This document shows positions 1-9,264 of a stretch of 64,000 bases of DNA, piece after piece. Origin of the DNA: Cyclobacteriaceae bacterium (GTDB lineage Bacteria > Bacteroidota > Bacteroidia > Cytophagales > Cyclobacteriaceae). The stretch is taken from NCBI GenBank assembly GCA_016787665.1, contig JAEUUC010000008.1, forward strand, positions 62,001 to 126,000, written 5' to 3'. Position numbers and translations under genes: made by a program. A model generated the notes under the pieces. That model did not search any database. It was given only the letters and a program-made list of their open reading frames with translations, and was not told the DNA's origin. Numbering within the stretch: position 1 is the first letter of the stretch; every line of letters begins with the position of its first letter.

Positions 1-54
1 GCTCCTCGTCAATGGCAGGCGGTCTGCCTCGTCACGCACAACAAATAGACGCAT
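1..54 (-). CDS. possible 5' end of a gene truncated by the window edge
   Basis: An ATG on the minus strand at 54-52 opens a reading frame that stays open for 18 codons to the window edge. The visible peptide begins MRLFVVRDEADRLP and matches nothing I recognise. No SD-like site is visible, which is normal in Bacteroidota. It would be divergent from the DUF202 gene. The call rests only on frame and position; bases 55-184 hold no other gene. Confidence 0.25.
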   Translation of the reverse strand, partial: MRLFVVRDEADRLPLTRS

Positions 55-184
55 AGCTGCTTCGAGTTGGTAAAGATAGCTCTTTTGAGTAAAAATGGCT
101 GGATTTAGCATTTCCTTTTTTTGACACGCTGTATTTTCGAATATGCAAGTCATTGTATAATTTTTCCGCATCATTTCCTCCACA

Positions 185-619
185 ATGGAACCCCAGCCAC
201 TCAATCCCCCTGCTGACGTCAGCAATGTTGCCGCTGCGGAGAAGAAGAAAAAGATCAGCAAACAGGAATTAAGTGTTGACCGAGCCCGGCTGGCGCAGGA
301 GCGCGCCTTGCTGGCGTGGGTTCGCACGGCCACTACGTTGATGACGTTCGGCTTTGCCCTCTTTAAGTTTTTAGAAGCGCAGTTGGCCGAGAACCATCGG
401 CAACCCCTGCTCGGATTTATCACGCCCCGGGTCATTGGGCTTACCTTGCTGTTATCCGGGTTTGTTGGCCTTGCGCTATCGGTATACCGGCATATTCGCG
501 TGATGAAACTGCTTGACCAATATTCCAAGACCAAGTTCTTTACACCAGCCCTGCTGTTGGCCTATCTCATCATGGTGTTGATTGCGTTGCTGGTCATCGG
601 TTCATTGCCGTATAATTGA
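185..619 (+). CDS. DUF202 (YidH-like) membrane protein
   Basis: A 144-residue inner-membrane protein. After a hydrophilic N-terminus with a lysine run (about residues 18-30) comes the DUF202 core: a conserved R-x-x-L-A-x-E-R-x-x-L-A-W-x-R-T stretch leading into the first membrane helix (about 48-65), a second helix near 80-100 and a third near 118-140. DUF202 members are small three-helix proteins with no established biochemical role. The ATG at 185 is the only start that keeps the lysine-rich tail. It stands alone, convergent with the multiheme cytochrome gene. The family call is firm; the function is unknown. Confidence 0.85.
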   Translation: MEPQPLNPPADVSNVAAAEKKKKISKQELSVDRARLAQERALLAWVRTATTLMTFGFALFKFLEAQLAENHRQPLLGFITPRVIGLTLLLSGFVGLALSVYRHIRVMKLLDQYSKTKFFTPALLLAYLIMVLIALLVIGSLPYN

Positions 620-669
620 TTCCTGAACAAGGGGCAACCAAACCGAATGTTACTGAAACTGAAGATCCT

Positions 670-2898
670 CTAGTTTCGAAAGAAGCCAAATCGTGCCAGA
701 AGGGGTGCATACTGGGGATTGCTCGGGTCTTGTTCGAAAATGATGCGTGCATGCGTGCGCGCCATATCTACCTTGTTTTGCTGAAGGTATAAAGTCGCGA
801 GGGCATAGTTGATGTTGACGGCATCGGGCTGAAGGGCATACCCCTTGCGCCAGGTGGCCTCGGCCTGCACCACTTGGTTCATTTGCTGAAGAAGAAGCCC
901 ATAGTTGTAATAAACATCCGGGTTACGGGTACCCAGTTTAACCGCAGCAGCAAAACTTTCGGCCGCGCGGTCTGGGTTACCCATTTCATAGTGGAGCAAT
1001 CCGAGATTGTAATAAATGCGATCGTTTTTGGCATCCACGGCCAGGGCATCGGTAAGTACGCGCAGTGCCTCGTCATTTTTTCCGGCCTGACTGTAGGCTG
1101 CCGAAAGATTCAGCCGGGCATAATTCATCAGACTGTCTTTTTTCAGGCCGCGCACATAATGAATAATGGCATTCAGGTGATCGTTGTCCTGCATTTCGAA
1201 ATCAGCCAGCATCACATTGCCCACGGCAAAGTCGGTTTGATAATTCAGGTACTGCCGGTTCTCCGCATCGGCCTTCCGGTAGCTGGCCTGGTGGGGTGCC
1301 GGCACGCGGGCAATGCCATAGGGGTGAAATAAGTCGGCCGCTGCGATGCGCACAGCCCGCACACGATCGGCCAGCAGCGGTGCAGCTGCCGATTGCCAAA
1401 CGTCAGGTGGGAAACTTTCCAACGCTCGTAATGCATTATACCGTACGATTGCTTTCGCATCGGCCAGTGCCCGGAGCAATCCGACCGCGCTGGTCGCAGT
1501 AGGCAGGCTGCCCAGGTAATGCGCGGCTGTTGCGCGGGCGATGGCCGGCTGGGTCGTGTCGGCCAGCAATTTGCGCAAGTGAGGCTCGCTGTTCTCGTTT
1601 AATTGACTGCCTGGCAGCAGGTCGTCTGAAAAATGGTAGGCCCGGGAGGGGCCATACCACTGCGCAAGGGTAGTGGCGGCCCATTGATTTGATTTTTTGG
1701 TGTGACAACCTGTGCACGTATTGGGCGTTCCAAATTTTACGGATTGATCGGGGCGGGGAATCCGAAAGCTATGATCTCTGCGATGATCGTTCCCCATATA
1801 GGTCTTCACCGGCATGTGGCAACTGATGCACTGGGCGCCTTCGGTGTTCACCGCATGGAAGTGATGTTCGCGGCTGTTGTAACGGGGTTCGTGGCAGCTC
1901 ATGCACAAGGTGTTGCCGGTGGCAAGCAAACTTCCCGAATGCGGATTATGGCAGTTGCTGCATCGCACCTCGCGGTGGAACATTTTACTTTGCGCAAACG
2001 ATCCATACTCATAGTCCTCATCATCAATCTGGCCATCGGCAAAATAAAATTCATGGCTGATCACCTGCGGAATCAGGTCATCCAGCAGTTCTGCAGTCTG
2101 CATCGGAATGGCGCTGATGTCGGCTTTTCGCGCATGGCACGGTGCGCAGGTGTTCAATTGTAGTTCCGGGTTGGCCTCTTTGCCGTAAAACAGGCCGGCA
2201 TTGTGAATCGGGGCCGGGTTCTTTTGGTTAGCCCATTCCACATGCCGGCTGCCTGGCCCATGACACGTTTCGCACCCCACGTTGATCTCCTTCCAGGTGG
2301 TGGCATATCGGTCGGATGCAAAGTCATAGTTTTTTCGGAGCTCGGTGGAATGGCAACTGGCGCACATGGTGTTCCAGTTTTGTCCATTGCCCGTCCAGTG
2401 AAGCCAATCGTGTGGAGGTATCACTTGTCCGGAGTATTGATGAAACCATTTTTTATCCCGCTCATCCCAGCTTTGGCGTGTGGCCTGCAGCCGGCCTCCG
2501 GGAAATTCGATAAGATATTGCTGCAAGGGAAATACCCCAAAGGTGTACAGCACCGGGTAGTCGTGATTCTGACCATCGTCTCCCTGCGTATGGATAAAGA
2601 ACTTGCCGTCTCGTTTAAAAAACCGACTGGTGATGCCATCGGCTGAAAAGGTAACCCCGCTGAAGTCACCTAACACAGTGCTGTCCGAGGCGTGTGCCAT
2701 GGCGCGATAGTGATCGGAGAGCTTCCAGTCCTGCCATTGACGGGTATGACAGTTCTGGCACGAAACTGACCCTATATAGGTGGCATTGTAGACTTGTTTG
2801 ACGGTCTTCGATTCCATAGCCTGCTCGCAGGCGGTTGACGAAAAGATCAAGCCAAGCCAACAAAAATGAAGCAGTGAACGGAGGAAGTAAAACCGCAT
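670..2898 (-). CDS. octaheme cytochrome c lipoprotein with HEAT and TPR repeats
   Basis: A 742-residue exported protein. The ATG at 2898 is preferred over an in-frame TTG at 2916 because it opens directly on a signal peptide ending in a lipobox-like S-T-A-C, so it is probably a lipoprotein. Eight CxxCH heme c sites lie in the N-terminal half (CQNCH, CASCH, CETCH, CAPCH, CSNCH, CMSCH, CISCH, CTGCH), in an arrangement like the cytochrome c554 family. HEAT-like helical repeats follow (about 440-540), then at least four TPR-like units (about 600-735). Heme number and export point to periplasmic electron transfer; the repeat half suggests a docking surface (inference). The electron donor and acceptor cannot be told from the neighbours, which are unrelated. 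Confidence 0.88.
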   Translation of the reverse strand: MRFYFLRSLLHFCWLGLIFSSTACEQAMESKTVKQVYNATYIGSVSCQNCHTRQWQDWKLSDHYRAMAHASDSTVLGDFSGVTFSADGITSRFFKRDGKFFIHTQGDDGQNHDYPVLYTFGVFPLQQYLIEFPGGRLQATRQSWDERDKKWFHQYSGQVIPPHDWLHWTGNGQNWNTMCASCHSTELRKNYDFASDRYATTWKEINVGCETCHGPGSRHVEWANQKNPAPIHNAGLFYGKEANPELQLNTCAPCHARKADISAIPMQTAELLDDLIPQVISHEFYFADGQIDDEDYEYGSFAQSKMFHREVRCSNCHNPHSGSLLATGNTLCMSCHEPRYNSREHHFHAVNTEGAQCISCHMPVKTYMGNDHRRDHSFRIPRPDQSVKFGTPNTCTGCHTKKSNQWAATTLAQWYGPSRAYHFSDDLLPGSQLNENSEPHLRKLLADTTQPAIARATAAHYLGSLPTATSAVGLLRALADAKAIVRYNALRALESFPPDVWQSAAAPLLADRVRAVRIAAADLFHPYGIARVPAPHQASYRKADAENRQYLNYQTDFAVGNVMLADFEMQDNDHLNAIIHYVRGLKKDSLMNYARLNLSAAYSQAGKNDEALRVLTDALAVDAKNDRIYYNLGLLHYEMGNPDRAAESFAAAVKLGTRNPDVYYNYGLLLQQMNQVVQAEATWRKGYALQPDAVNINYALATLYLQQNKVDMARTHARIIFEQDPSNPQYAPLLARFGFFRN

Positions 2899-2956
2899 AG
2901 GCCTGTCAGCAACCAAATAAAACGGCCATTAAATTCCAAACGCTTGAGCAAAGTCT

Positions 2957-2964
2957 TAGTTTTG
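2957..2964 (+). promoter_or_regulatory. -7 element (TAGTTTTG) for the beta-barrel gene
   Basis: A perfect match to the Bacteroidota -7 consensus TAnnTTTG lies 20 bases before the ATG at 2985. No TTG is present at the usual -33 distance, so only half of the promoter is supported. Confidence 0.35.
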
Positions 2965-2984
2965 TTCAATTAAAAACATTGCGT

Positions 2985-3731
2985 ATGCGATCCGCCCTAT
3001 TTCTCTCCCTTCTCCTTTTTGCTACTCCCTTGGCATATGGACAAGATTCGCTTGCCAGTCCGGTTCGGAAGAATACCGTAAAGTTTGATTTCACCTCATT
3101 CAATCTGTATGAGCGGTCTTACGTTTTTTCCTACGAGCGTGTAACTAAACCTAGCCAATCGATGGTTTTCACTGCGGGCGTACAACAGTTTCCAACCATT
3201 ATCAACCTCGGCAAAGGCATTTTTGTGAATCGTGATGTTCGTTCGTCTGGTTATAAATTCGGGTTCGAGTATCGGTTCTATCTGAAGAAGGAAAATAAAT
3301 ATCCGGCCCCGCGTGGCGTTTACATTGGCCCCTACTTGTCTTACCTGAATTTTTCAAATAACCGCGATCTGGAGATTGATTTCAATGGCACAAAAGAATT
3401 CGCCTCATTGGATACCAAATTGTACGTAGTCAACACGGGTGTGCAATTGGGCTATCAGTTTATTCTCAATAACCGATGGGCAATTGATCTGGTATTTATC
3501 GGCCCTTCCATATCCAACTACCGTGGTAAAATGACGCTCGATGGCAACTTCAGTTCGGATCCTGGAGAGATCCAGAATGAAATACTTCAGGGGTTGATCG
3601 AGCGATTCCCTGCACTCGAAGACCTGGTGTCGGGTGAAACGGTGGAGCGAGATGGAAAGATCGATACCTGGAGCTATGGTTTCCGCTACCAAATTCACGT
3701 AGGCTATCATTTTGGCCGTAAAAGCAAGTGA
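2985..3731 (+). CDS. outer-membrane beta-barrel protein (DUF3575-like)
   Basis: A 248-residue protein with a clear Sec signal peptide (residues 1-19, ending A-Y-G-Q). The rest alternates polar and aromatic/hydrophobic residues in about eight beta segments, with repeated Tyr-Gly-Phe-x-Tyr patterns and a final strand (G-Y-H-F-G) typical of small outer-membrane barrels. The ATG at 2985 is chosen over an in-frame TTG at 2979. It is divergent from the cytochrome gene. Family placement near DUF3575/OmpW-type barrels is by pattern only, and no substrate can be named. Confidence 0.7.
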   Translation: MRSALFLSLLLFATPLAYGQDSLASPVRKNTVKFDFTSFNLYERSYVFSYERVTKPSQSMVFTAGVQQFPTIINLGKGIFVNRDVRSSGYKFGFEYRFYLKKENKYPAPRGVYIGPYLSYLNFSNNRDLEIDFNGTKEFASLDTKLYVVNTGVQLGYQFILNNRWAIDLVFIGPSISNYRGKMTLDGNFSSDPGEIQNEILQGLIERFPALEDLVSGETVERDGKIDTWSYGFRYQIHVGYHFGRKSK

Positions 3732-3822
3732 TTCGAACCTGCCGTCAGTAGGTCTCTCGGAATCGGGCAAATCCTGACTACCGTCATTCTGCCGTAGCGA
3801 GCGTTGGTTTACCTTCCGGGCG

Positions 3823-6474
3823 ATGAAACCCTGGTTCGTTTGCTCGCCCGAAGAGGTAATCAAAGCCTTTGCCACATCACCTGTGGATGGCCTCTCAAGG
3901 GATGAGGTATCGAAACGTGTCCAAACAGACGGGTACAACCGTATTCCCGAGCCACGTGGTAAGTCGGTACTCCAGATTTTCCTTCACCAGTTTTTTAGTC
4001 CGCTGATTTATGTGCTCATCGCGGCCGGTGCCATTTCGTGGGTGGCGGGCGAGTGGCAAGATGGCACGTTCATTTTTTTCATCATCGTACTCAATGCCAT
4101 CCTGGGAACGTATCAGGAATGGCGGGCTGAAGAAAGTGCGGCAGCCCTTCGCTCCATGATTCGCATGACCGCCCGTGTCATCCGAGAGTCGCAAATTTAT
4201 CTCATCGAGTCGTGGCAGTTGGTGCCAGGCGATATTGTGTTGCTTGAGCCCGGTATGAAAGTCCCGGCTGACCTGCGTCTTTTGGAAGCGCATGGCCTTT
4301 CGGTGGACGAAGCACTGCTAACGGGCGAATCGATGGCGGTGGAAAAACATGCAGGGGTTTTGACTGATCAACACGCCCTGTTGGGCGATCAACGCAACAC
4401 GGCCTTTGCGTCCACCACGGTGCAGAAGGGAAGAGGCAAGGGCATCGTTACCGGCACAGGCGTTAAAACCGAAATCGGCAAGATTGCCGCAACACTCACA
4501 CTGCCCGACCCGGAGCCGCCACCCCTGGTGGTGCGCATGCAGGTATTTGCCAGACGCATCAGCTGGCTGGTGCTCATCGCATGTGTATTCCTGGGCCTGA
4601 TCGGCTGGTGGCGGGGCATGCCCTGGAACGAGTTGTTCTTTTTCCTGGTGGCGGTAGGTGTTTCCGCTATCCCGGAAGGGCTGCCCGTGGCGCTTACCGT
4701 TGCACTTTCCATTGGCACGCGAGCCATGGCCAGGCGTCAGGTTATCGTGCGAAAACTACCGGCTGTGGAAGGTCTTGGCAGTTGCACGTGGATTGCTTCC
4801 GACAAAACCGGTACACTCACGGTTGATGAACAAACGGTTAAGGCCATCTGGCTGTCCAACGCCAAACTTTTGGCAACCGGTGCCGGCTACTCGGGTGCCG
4901 GCATGATTCGTCATGTCGATGGTCGCCCGTTGCAGGCGGACGAACCGGAGTTACAGCTTTTTTTCCGGTGCGCGCTGGCGAGCAGTGAAGGAGCCCTTAC
5001 ACACACCAACGGCAAATGGATTCACTCGGGCGATGCCGTTGATGTAGCCCTGCATGCGGCCGTGTTTAAGTCGGGCACGGAGCCGCAACGATTGATGCAG
5101 GGAGTTGAGCGGCAGCAACTCATTGCCTACGAGTCCGAACGCAAATACAGCGCAGCGTTTTTCCATTACAATGGCAAACGTTTCTACGCTTGTAAAGGTG
5201 CGCTGGAAGTAATCGGTCCAATGTTATCGCAACACCAGCAACGAGTGGCGGCCGATGATGTGGCCGTGCTGGCAAGTGAAGGGTATCGTGTGTTGGCCGT
5301 TGCTTTTGCGGAAGTGGGGGAAACGGTAACCGAGGCAGATTTGCCCACCTTAACCCTGGCGGGTTTAGTGGGGTTGGTTGATCCGCTGCGGCCCGAGGCA
5401 CGCGAAGCGGTGGCCAAATGTCACGCGGCCGGCATTCAGGTGGCTATGGTTACGGGCGATCACCCCATTACAGCCCTGGCGATTGCCCGCCAACTCAATA
5501 TGGTGACGCGTGATGATCAAGTGGTGACCGGGCGTGAACTGGCGGAATGGCAGGCGAGCGGTGCCGACCTGGTGAAACAAGTGGGTGACAAGCGCGTGTT
5601 TGCGCGGGTAAACCCGCTGCAGAAGATGGCCATTGTCAGTGCGCTAAAAGGCGCAGGCCATTTTGTAGCGGTAACCGGAGACGGTGCCAACGATGCGCCC
5701 GCTCTGCGTGAAGCGCACATTGGAGTGGCGATGGGCTCGGGAACGGACCTTACGAAGGGCTCGGCCGACATCATCCTGGCCGACAACAACTTTGCCTCCA
5801 TCGTAGCAGGTGTGGAAGAGGGACGCATCACCTACAGCAACCTGCGCAAAATTATTTACATGTTGTTGTCAACCGGCCTGGCTGAAATTATCACGGTAGC
5901 ATTGGCCATGATCACCCAATTGCCCTTGCCGTTTTTAGCCATTCAATTATTGTGGTTAAATCTGGTGACCAATGGGATTCAGGAAATTGCATTGGCTTTT
6001 GAGCGAAGCGACCGTGAGGTGTTGAGTCAACCTCCTCGCAAACCCGGTGAATCCATTTTCGATCGGTTGATGATCCAGGAACTCATACTGGCCGGGCTGG
6101 TAACGGCTGCCTTGTGTTACGGCACATGGTACTACCTGATGGTGATCGGGCAGACAACGGAACTGCAGGCCCGCAGCATGGTGCTCATGATGATGGTGTT
6201 GATTCAGAATTTTCATGTCCTCAATTGCCGCTCCGAGCTACAGTCACTCTTCAACATTCCGGTAAGTGCCAATTATCTCGCGGTCATCAGCATCTTCGTT
6301 GCCCAAGGCCTTCACCTGGGCGTGTCGTACATACCGGAGGTGGCGGGGGTATTGGGTATTGAACCCATTCCCTGGAATAATTGGTTTATTTTACTGACAC
6401 TTTCATTATCGATTGTGGTGGTTATGGAGATTTTCAAAGGATTTAAGCGCAGACAATTGGCCCGAAACACCTGA
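3823..6474 (+). CDS. P-type ATPase, type IIA-like cation pump
   Basis: An 883-residue pump containing all P-type motifs: N-terminal cation-ATPase domain, TGES actuator loop (about 168), PEGLP in M4 (about 284), the phosphorylation motif DKTGTLT (about 327), the nucleotide-site K-G-A, TGD and TGDGxNDAPAL, and six C-terminal helices. PEGLP and overall layout resemble Ca2+ (SERCA/PMR1-type) pumps. In M6 the usual NLVTDG reads NLVTNG, so a classical SERCA calcium ligand is Asn here; the transported ion is therefore uncertain. The gene ends 6 bases before the cardiolipin synthase gene, so the two are probably cotranscribed. The membrane class is certain. Confidence 0.9.
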   Translation: MKPWFVCSPEEVIKAFATSPVDGLSRDEVSKRVQTDGYNRIPEPRGKSVLQIFLHQFFSPLIYVLIAAGAISWVAGEWQDGTFIFFIIVLNAILGTYQEWRAEESAAALRSMIRMTARVIRESQIYLIESWQLVPGDIVLLEPGMKVPADLRLLEAHGLSVDEALLTGESMAVEKHAGVLTDQHALLGDQRNTAFASTTVQKGRGKGIVTGTGVKTEIGKIAATLTLPDPEPPPLVVRMQVFARRISWLVLIACVFLGLIGWWRGMPWNELFFFLVAVGVSAIPEGLPVALTVALSIGTRAMARRQVIVRKLPAVEGLGSCTWIASDKTGTLTVDEQTVKAIWLSNAKLLATGAGYSGAGMIRHVDGRPLQADEPELQLFFRCALASSEGALTHTNGKWIHSGDAVDVALHAAVFKSGTEPQRLMQGVERQQLIAYESERKYSAAFFHYNGKRFYACKGALEVIGPMLSQHQQRVAADDVAVLASEGYRVLAVAFAEVGETVTEADLPTLTLAGLVGLVDPLRPEAREAVAKCHAAGIQVAMVTGDHPITALAIARQLNMVTRDDQVVTGRELAEWQASGADLVKQVGDKRVFARVNPLQKMAIVSALKGAGHFVAVTGDGANDAPALREAHIGVAMGSGTDLTKGSADIILADNNFASIVAGVEEGRITYSNLRKIIYMLLSTGLAEIITVALAMITQLPLPFLAIQLLWLNLVTNGIQEIALAFERSDREVLSQPPRKPGESIFDRLMIQELILAGLVTAALCYGTWYYLMVIGQTTELQARSMVLMMMVLIQNFHVLNCRSELQSLFNIPVSANYLAVISIFVAQGLHLGVSYIPEVAGVLGIEPIPWNNWFILLTLSLSIVVVMEIFKGFKRRQLARNT

Positions 6475-6480
6475 CGGATC

Positions 6481-7929
6481 ATGAGCTACGTGCAAATTGT
6501 TTTATTGGCGTTGGTGTACGGAGTAAACCTGTTCACGCTTGTCTTTATCATTTTCGATGCGCGCAATGCATCGAAGGCATTGGGCTACATGCTGTTGGTG
6601 ATTACAGTGCCGATCGTGGGTCCCCTGATTTATTTTTCGGTTGGGATCAACTACCGGCAGCGCAGAATCTACAACAAGAAGCTGCGCGTCACGCGAAGGG
6701 AAGAACGCCAGTTTTACGATCAAATGGTGGAGCAAACACGACAGCTGGCTCACCAACCCCCGCCCGAACTGGCGGGTCAGGGTGACATGGTGAATTTGTT
6801 ACTCAACGAGTCGCAGGCAATCCTTTCGTTCAATCGCGCCCAACTGCTCCTGAATGGCGAAGAAAAATTTCCACGGGTGTTGGCAGCCCTGGCTGCGGCC
6901 CGGCATCACATTCACCTGGAGTACTACATTTACGAAGACGATCGCATTGGGAATCAAATCAAAGATGTGTTGGTCGCCAAGGCCCGCGAGGGCGTCAAAG
7001 TACGATTCATCTACGATGCTTTCGGCAGCCAAGATCTCAGCAGTGGCTTTTTGCGGCAACTGCGCCAGGCCGGTGTCGAAGTGCATCCGTTCTCTCGAAT
7101 CTACTTTGTGTTCGCGGCCAGCCGAATCAATTACCGCAATCACCGGAAAGTCATCATAGTGGACGGCCGGGTGGGGTGGACGGGCGGACTGAACGTGTCT
7201 GACCGGTATATCAACCCATCGGCCAGTGGAGAGTATTGGCGTGATACCCATGTTGAAATCGAGGGCCCAGCGGTGCACGGGTTGCAACGGCATTTTCTGG
7301 CCGACTGGAATTTTTGTGCTGGCCAAAACGTGTTGCCGGACGAGCGGTTGTTTCCGACAATTGCTCCTGGTCCTGATTGTCAGAGCTATGTACAGATCGT
7401 GACCAGTGGCCCGGACTACCCTAACCCAACGGTTATGTTGAGTTTTTTCACCGCCATTGTGAATGCGCGGCAGAGAGTTTATCTAACCACACCCTACTTC
7501 ATTCCAAACAACAGCATCAACGATGCGTTGAAGAAGGCAGCTCTGAGTGGAAAGGATGTTCGACTGTTGGTTCCACAACAGGCCGACAGCAAGCTTATCA
7601 CCTATGCTTCGCAGTCGTATTATGCAGAGTTGCTCGAGTGCGGGGTACAGATTTATGAGTACGGCAAAGGATTCATTCATGCCAAAACCATTTTGGCAGA
7701 CGATAATCTGTCGATTGTGTCAACGGCCAATCTTGACTTCCGCAGTTTTGAGCACAACTTTGAAATCGGGGCGGTCATCTATGGGCCTGCCATGTGTGCG
7801 CAGATGACGGCAGCCTTTGGAAATGATTTGCGGCATAGCCGGAAAGTGAGCCGGGAGAGTTGGCAAAATCGGGGCAGGGCACGGGTGCTGCGCGAACGGC
7901 TGGCCCGGTTGTTTTCTCCGTTGCTATAA
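6481..7929 (+). CDS. cls: cardiolipin synthase (phospholipase D family)
   Basis: A 482-residue enzyme expected to join two phosphatidylglycerol molecules into cardiolipin at the inner membrane. It has two N-terminal membrane helices (about 3-22 and 36-54), then two PLD catalytic motifs of the form HxKx4D: H-R-K-V-I-I-V-D (about residue 221) and H-A-K-T-I-L-A-D (about 400), each followed by the usual Gly/Asn-rich turn. Length matches typical bacterial Cls. It follows the P-type ATPase by 6 bases and ends just before a strong terminator, so these two genes form a transcription unit. Confidence 0.93.
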   Translation: MSYVQIVLLALVYGVNLFTLVFIIFDARNASKALGYMLLVITVPIVGPLIYFSVGINYRQRRIYNKKLRVTRREERQFYDQMVEQTRQLAHQPPPELAGQGDMVNLLLNESQAILSFNRAQLLLNGEEKFPRVLAALAAARHHIHLEYYIYEDDRIGNQIKDVLVAKAREGVKVRFIYDAFGSQDLSSGFLRQLRQAGVEVHPFSRIYFVFAASRINYRNHRKVIIVDGRVGWTGGLNVSDRYINPSASGEYWRDTHVEIEGPAVHGLQRHFLADWNFCAGQNVLPDERLFPTIAPGPDCQSYVQIVTSGPDYPNPTVMLSFFTAIVNARQRVYLTTPYFIPNNSINDALKKAALSGKDVRLLVPQQADSKLITYASQSYYAELLECGVQIYEYGKGFIHAKTILADDNLSIVSTANLDFRSFEHNFEIGAVIYGPAMCAQMTAAFGNDLRHSRKVSRESWQNRGRARVLRERLARLFSPLL

Positions 7930-7935
7930 CAAACA

Positions 7936-7963
7936 AAAAACCCGCAGGGGTCTGCGGGTTTTT
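7936..7963. terminator. bidirectional intrinsic terminator
   Basis: A perfect 12-base-pair inverted repeat (AAAAACCCGCAG ... CTGCGGGTTTTT, loop GGGT) lies between the convergent cls and DUF4136 genes. The A and T tracts at its two ends let it work in both directions. Confidence 0.92.
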
Positions 7964-7978
7964 GCTTTTGTTCGGTCA

Positions 7979-8521
7979 CTACTTTTTTGCCAATGGGGGG
8001 TACTTGGTGAAAATCTGTTTCACCGCGTAATTAATATTCTTCTCGCGGGTTTCCGGACTGGCATCTTCGTCAATGGTTTTGGTGGCTCGGCCCTGCCACA
8101 CCATTCGGTCAGCCGCAGCGTCAACCATATTCACGAAAAGCGTGCCTTCGATATATTCGTTGTAGTTAATCTGCGTGGTGGAAAAGCCTCCGCCATAACC
8201 ATATCGCCAAGGGCCCCCATAGCCGTAGGTGGGTGTCGTGGTGGCGGTAGCATCAACTTTTTGCTCGGCTTTCACGTGAAGGTCGATCAATACATCGGGA
8301 TTTTCAGCCTTCGAAAAACCTTTGGCCGCCAGTTCAGTTTCAATCGCACGCAAAAGGCGGTCGCGATTCAGACTATTGATGCCCAGGTTCAAGGTTTCTG
8401 GGGTAAAATTGTACGTTTTGTAACGGGCAAAATCGTTTTGCTTGTCGTAGTCGTAGCTGATTTTCAAGCTGCTACACGCGGCAGCGCAAATCAGGATAAC
8501 GGATAGGTAAACAGGTCTCAT
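7979..8521 (-). CDS. DUF4136 lipoprotein
   Basis: A 180-residue lipoprotein. The start at 8521 is chosen because it opens on a signal peptide ending in the lipobox-like A-A-A-C (Cys about 15); the longer frame upstream has no coding character. After the Cys it reads S-S-L-K-I-S-Y-D-Y-D, the usual DUF4136 opening, followed by F-x-x-Y-K-T-Y-N-F and a Gly/Tyr-rich middle near 105-120. DUF4136 proteins are outer-membrane or periplasmic lipoproteins of unknown function. A paralogue of identical length lies divergently at 8722, and a third is at 33376. Confidence 0.85.
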   Translation of the reverse strand: MRPVYLSVILICAAACSSLKISYDYDKQNDFARYKTYNFTPETLNLGINSLNRDRLLRAIETELAAKGFSKAENPDVLIDLHVKAEQKVDATATTTPTYGYGGPWRYGYGGGFSTTQINYNEYIEGTLFVNMVDAAADRMVWQGRATKTIDEDASPETREKNINYAVKQIFTKYPPLAKK

Positions 8522-8548
8522 GGAGCAGATCGTTTGTGTTTTCAAAGA

Positions 8549-8556
8549 CAAATCTA
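8549..8556 (-). promoter_or_regulatory. -7 element (TAGATTTG, minus strand) for the DUF4136 gene
   Basis: Read on the minus strand, a perfect TAnnTTTG lies 27 bases before the ATG at 8521. There is no good TTG at -33. Confidence 0.35.
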
Positions 8557-8721
8557 ACGGATTTATCATTTCGAAGTAATGGCCAGCGGATCCCATGCTA
8601 GACGGGGCAGTCCAGAGATTTTGATCATGCTGGTTTTGGCGCATTTCTTCCGGTGACGATTGCCTTTGTATTATTGTACTGCAAAAACCCCATTATTCCA
8701 TTTCCAACAAAACTTGACGAT

Positions 8722-9264
8722 ATGAAGATCAGGTTGATACTTATGTCAGTTGCGCTCCTCGTTGGCGCATGTAGCAGCGTACGCATCACAGGAGTTGAAC
8801 GGGCGCCCGATTTTTCGATTTCCCGCTACAAGACCTTTAGCTTCTTCGACATTGGAGCCAGTGGTGATGCACTCGGCCCAAAGGCGCAGGAAAATGCGAA
8901 GTTGATCATGCAGGCCGTGTCGAGGCAATTGAATTCGCGCGGCTTGTTGTACCAGGAAAAAGGAGGTGAGTTGCTCGTGAACATCGGGGTCTCCGTAACG
9001 GAGGAAGTTCAAACCCGTGAAACGAGTTTTGCAAATCCCGGTGACCGCATGGGATATGTGGGACAACGCAGCTACAAATGGGAAGCGGGTGAGGTACCCA
9101 TTGGTACCTATCGCAATGGATCGGTGGCCATTGAACTTGTGGATTCCCAAGCCAACACCCTGAAATGGGCCGGAGTAGCCGAGAGCGTTTTGCCCGAAAA
9201 GGAAAAAAATGTGCCAGCCCTGATTGAGGAGGCTATGGCCAAACTTATCAGTAAAGTAAACTAG
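8722..9264 (+). CDS. DUF4136 lipoprotein (paralogue)
   Basis: A 180-residue lipoprotein with signal peptide and lipobox L-V-G-A-C (Cys about 19), followed by S-S-V-R-I-T-G and the DUF4136 pattern F-S-I-S-R-Y-K-T-F-S-F-F. The ATG at 8722 is chosen over an earlier in-frame start that would bury the signal peptide. It diverges from the paralogue at 7979-8521 and has the same length, so a local inverted duplication is plausible. Its stop shares the palindrome CTAG with the convergent barrel gene. Function unknown. Confidence 0.85.
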   Translation: MKIRLILMSVALLVGACSSVRITGVERAPDFSISRYKTFSFFDIGASGDALGPKAQENAKLIMQAVSRQLNSRGLLYQEKGGELLVNIGVSVTEEVQTRETSFANPGDRMGYVGQRSYKWEAGEVPIGTYRNGSVAIELVDSQANTLKWAGVAESVLPEKEKNVPALIEEAMAKLISKVN

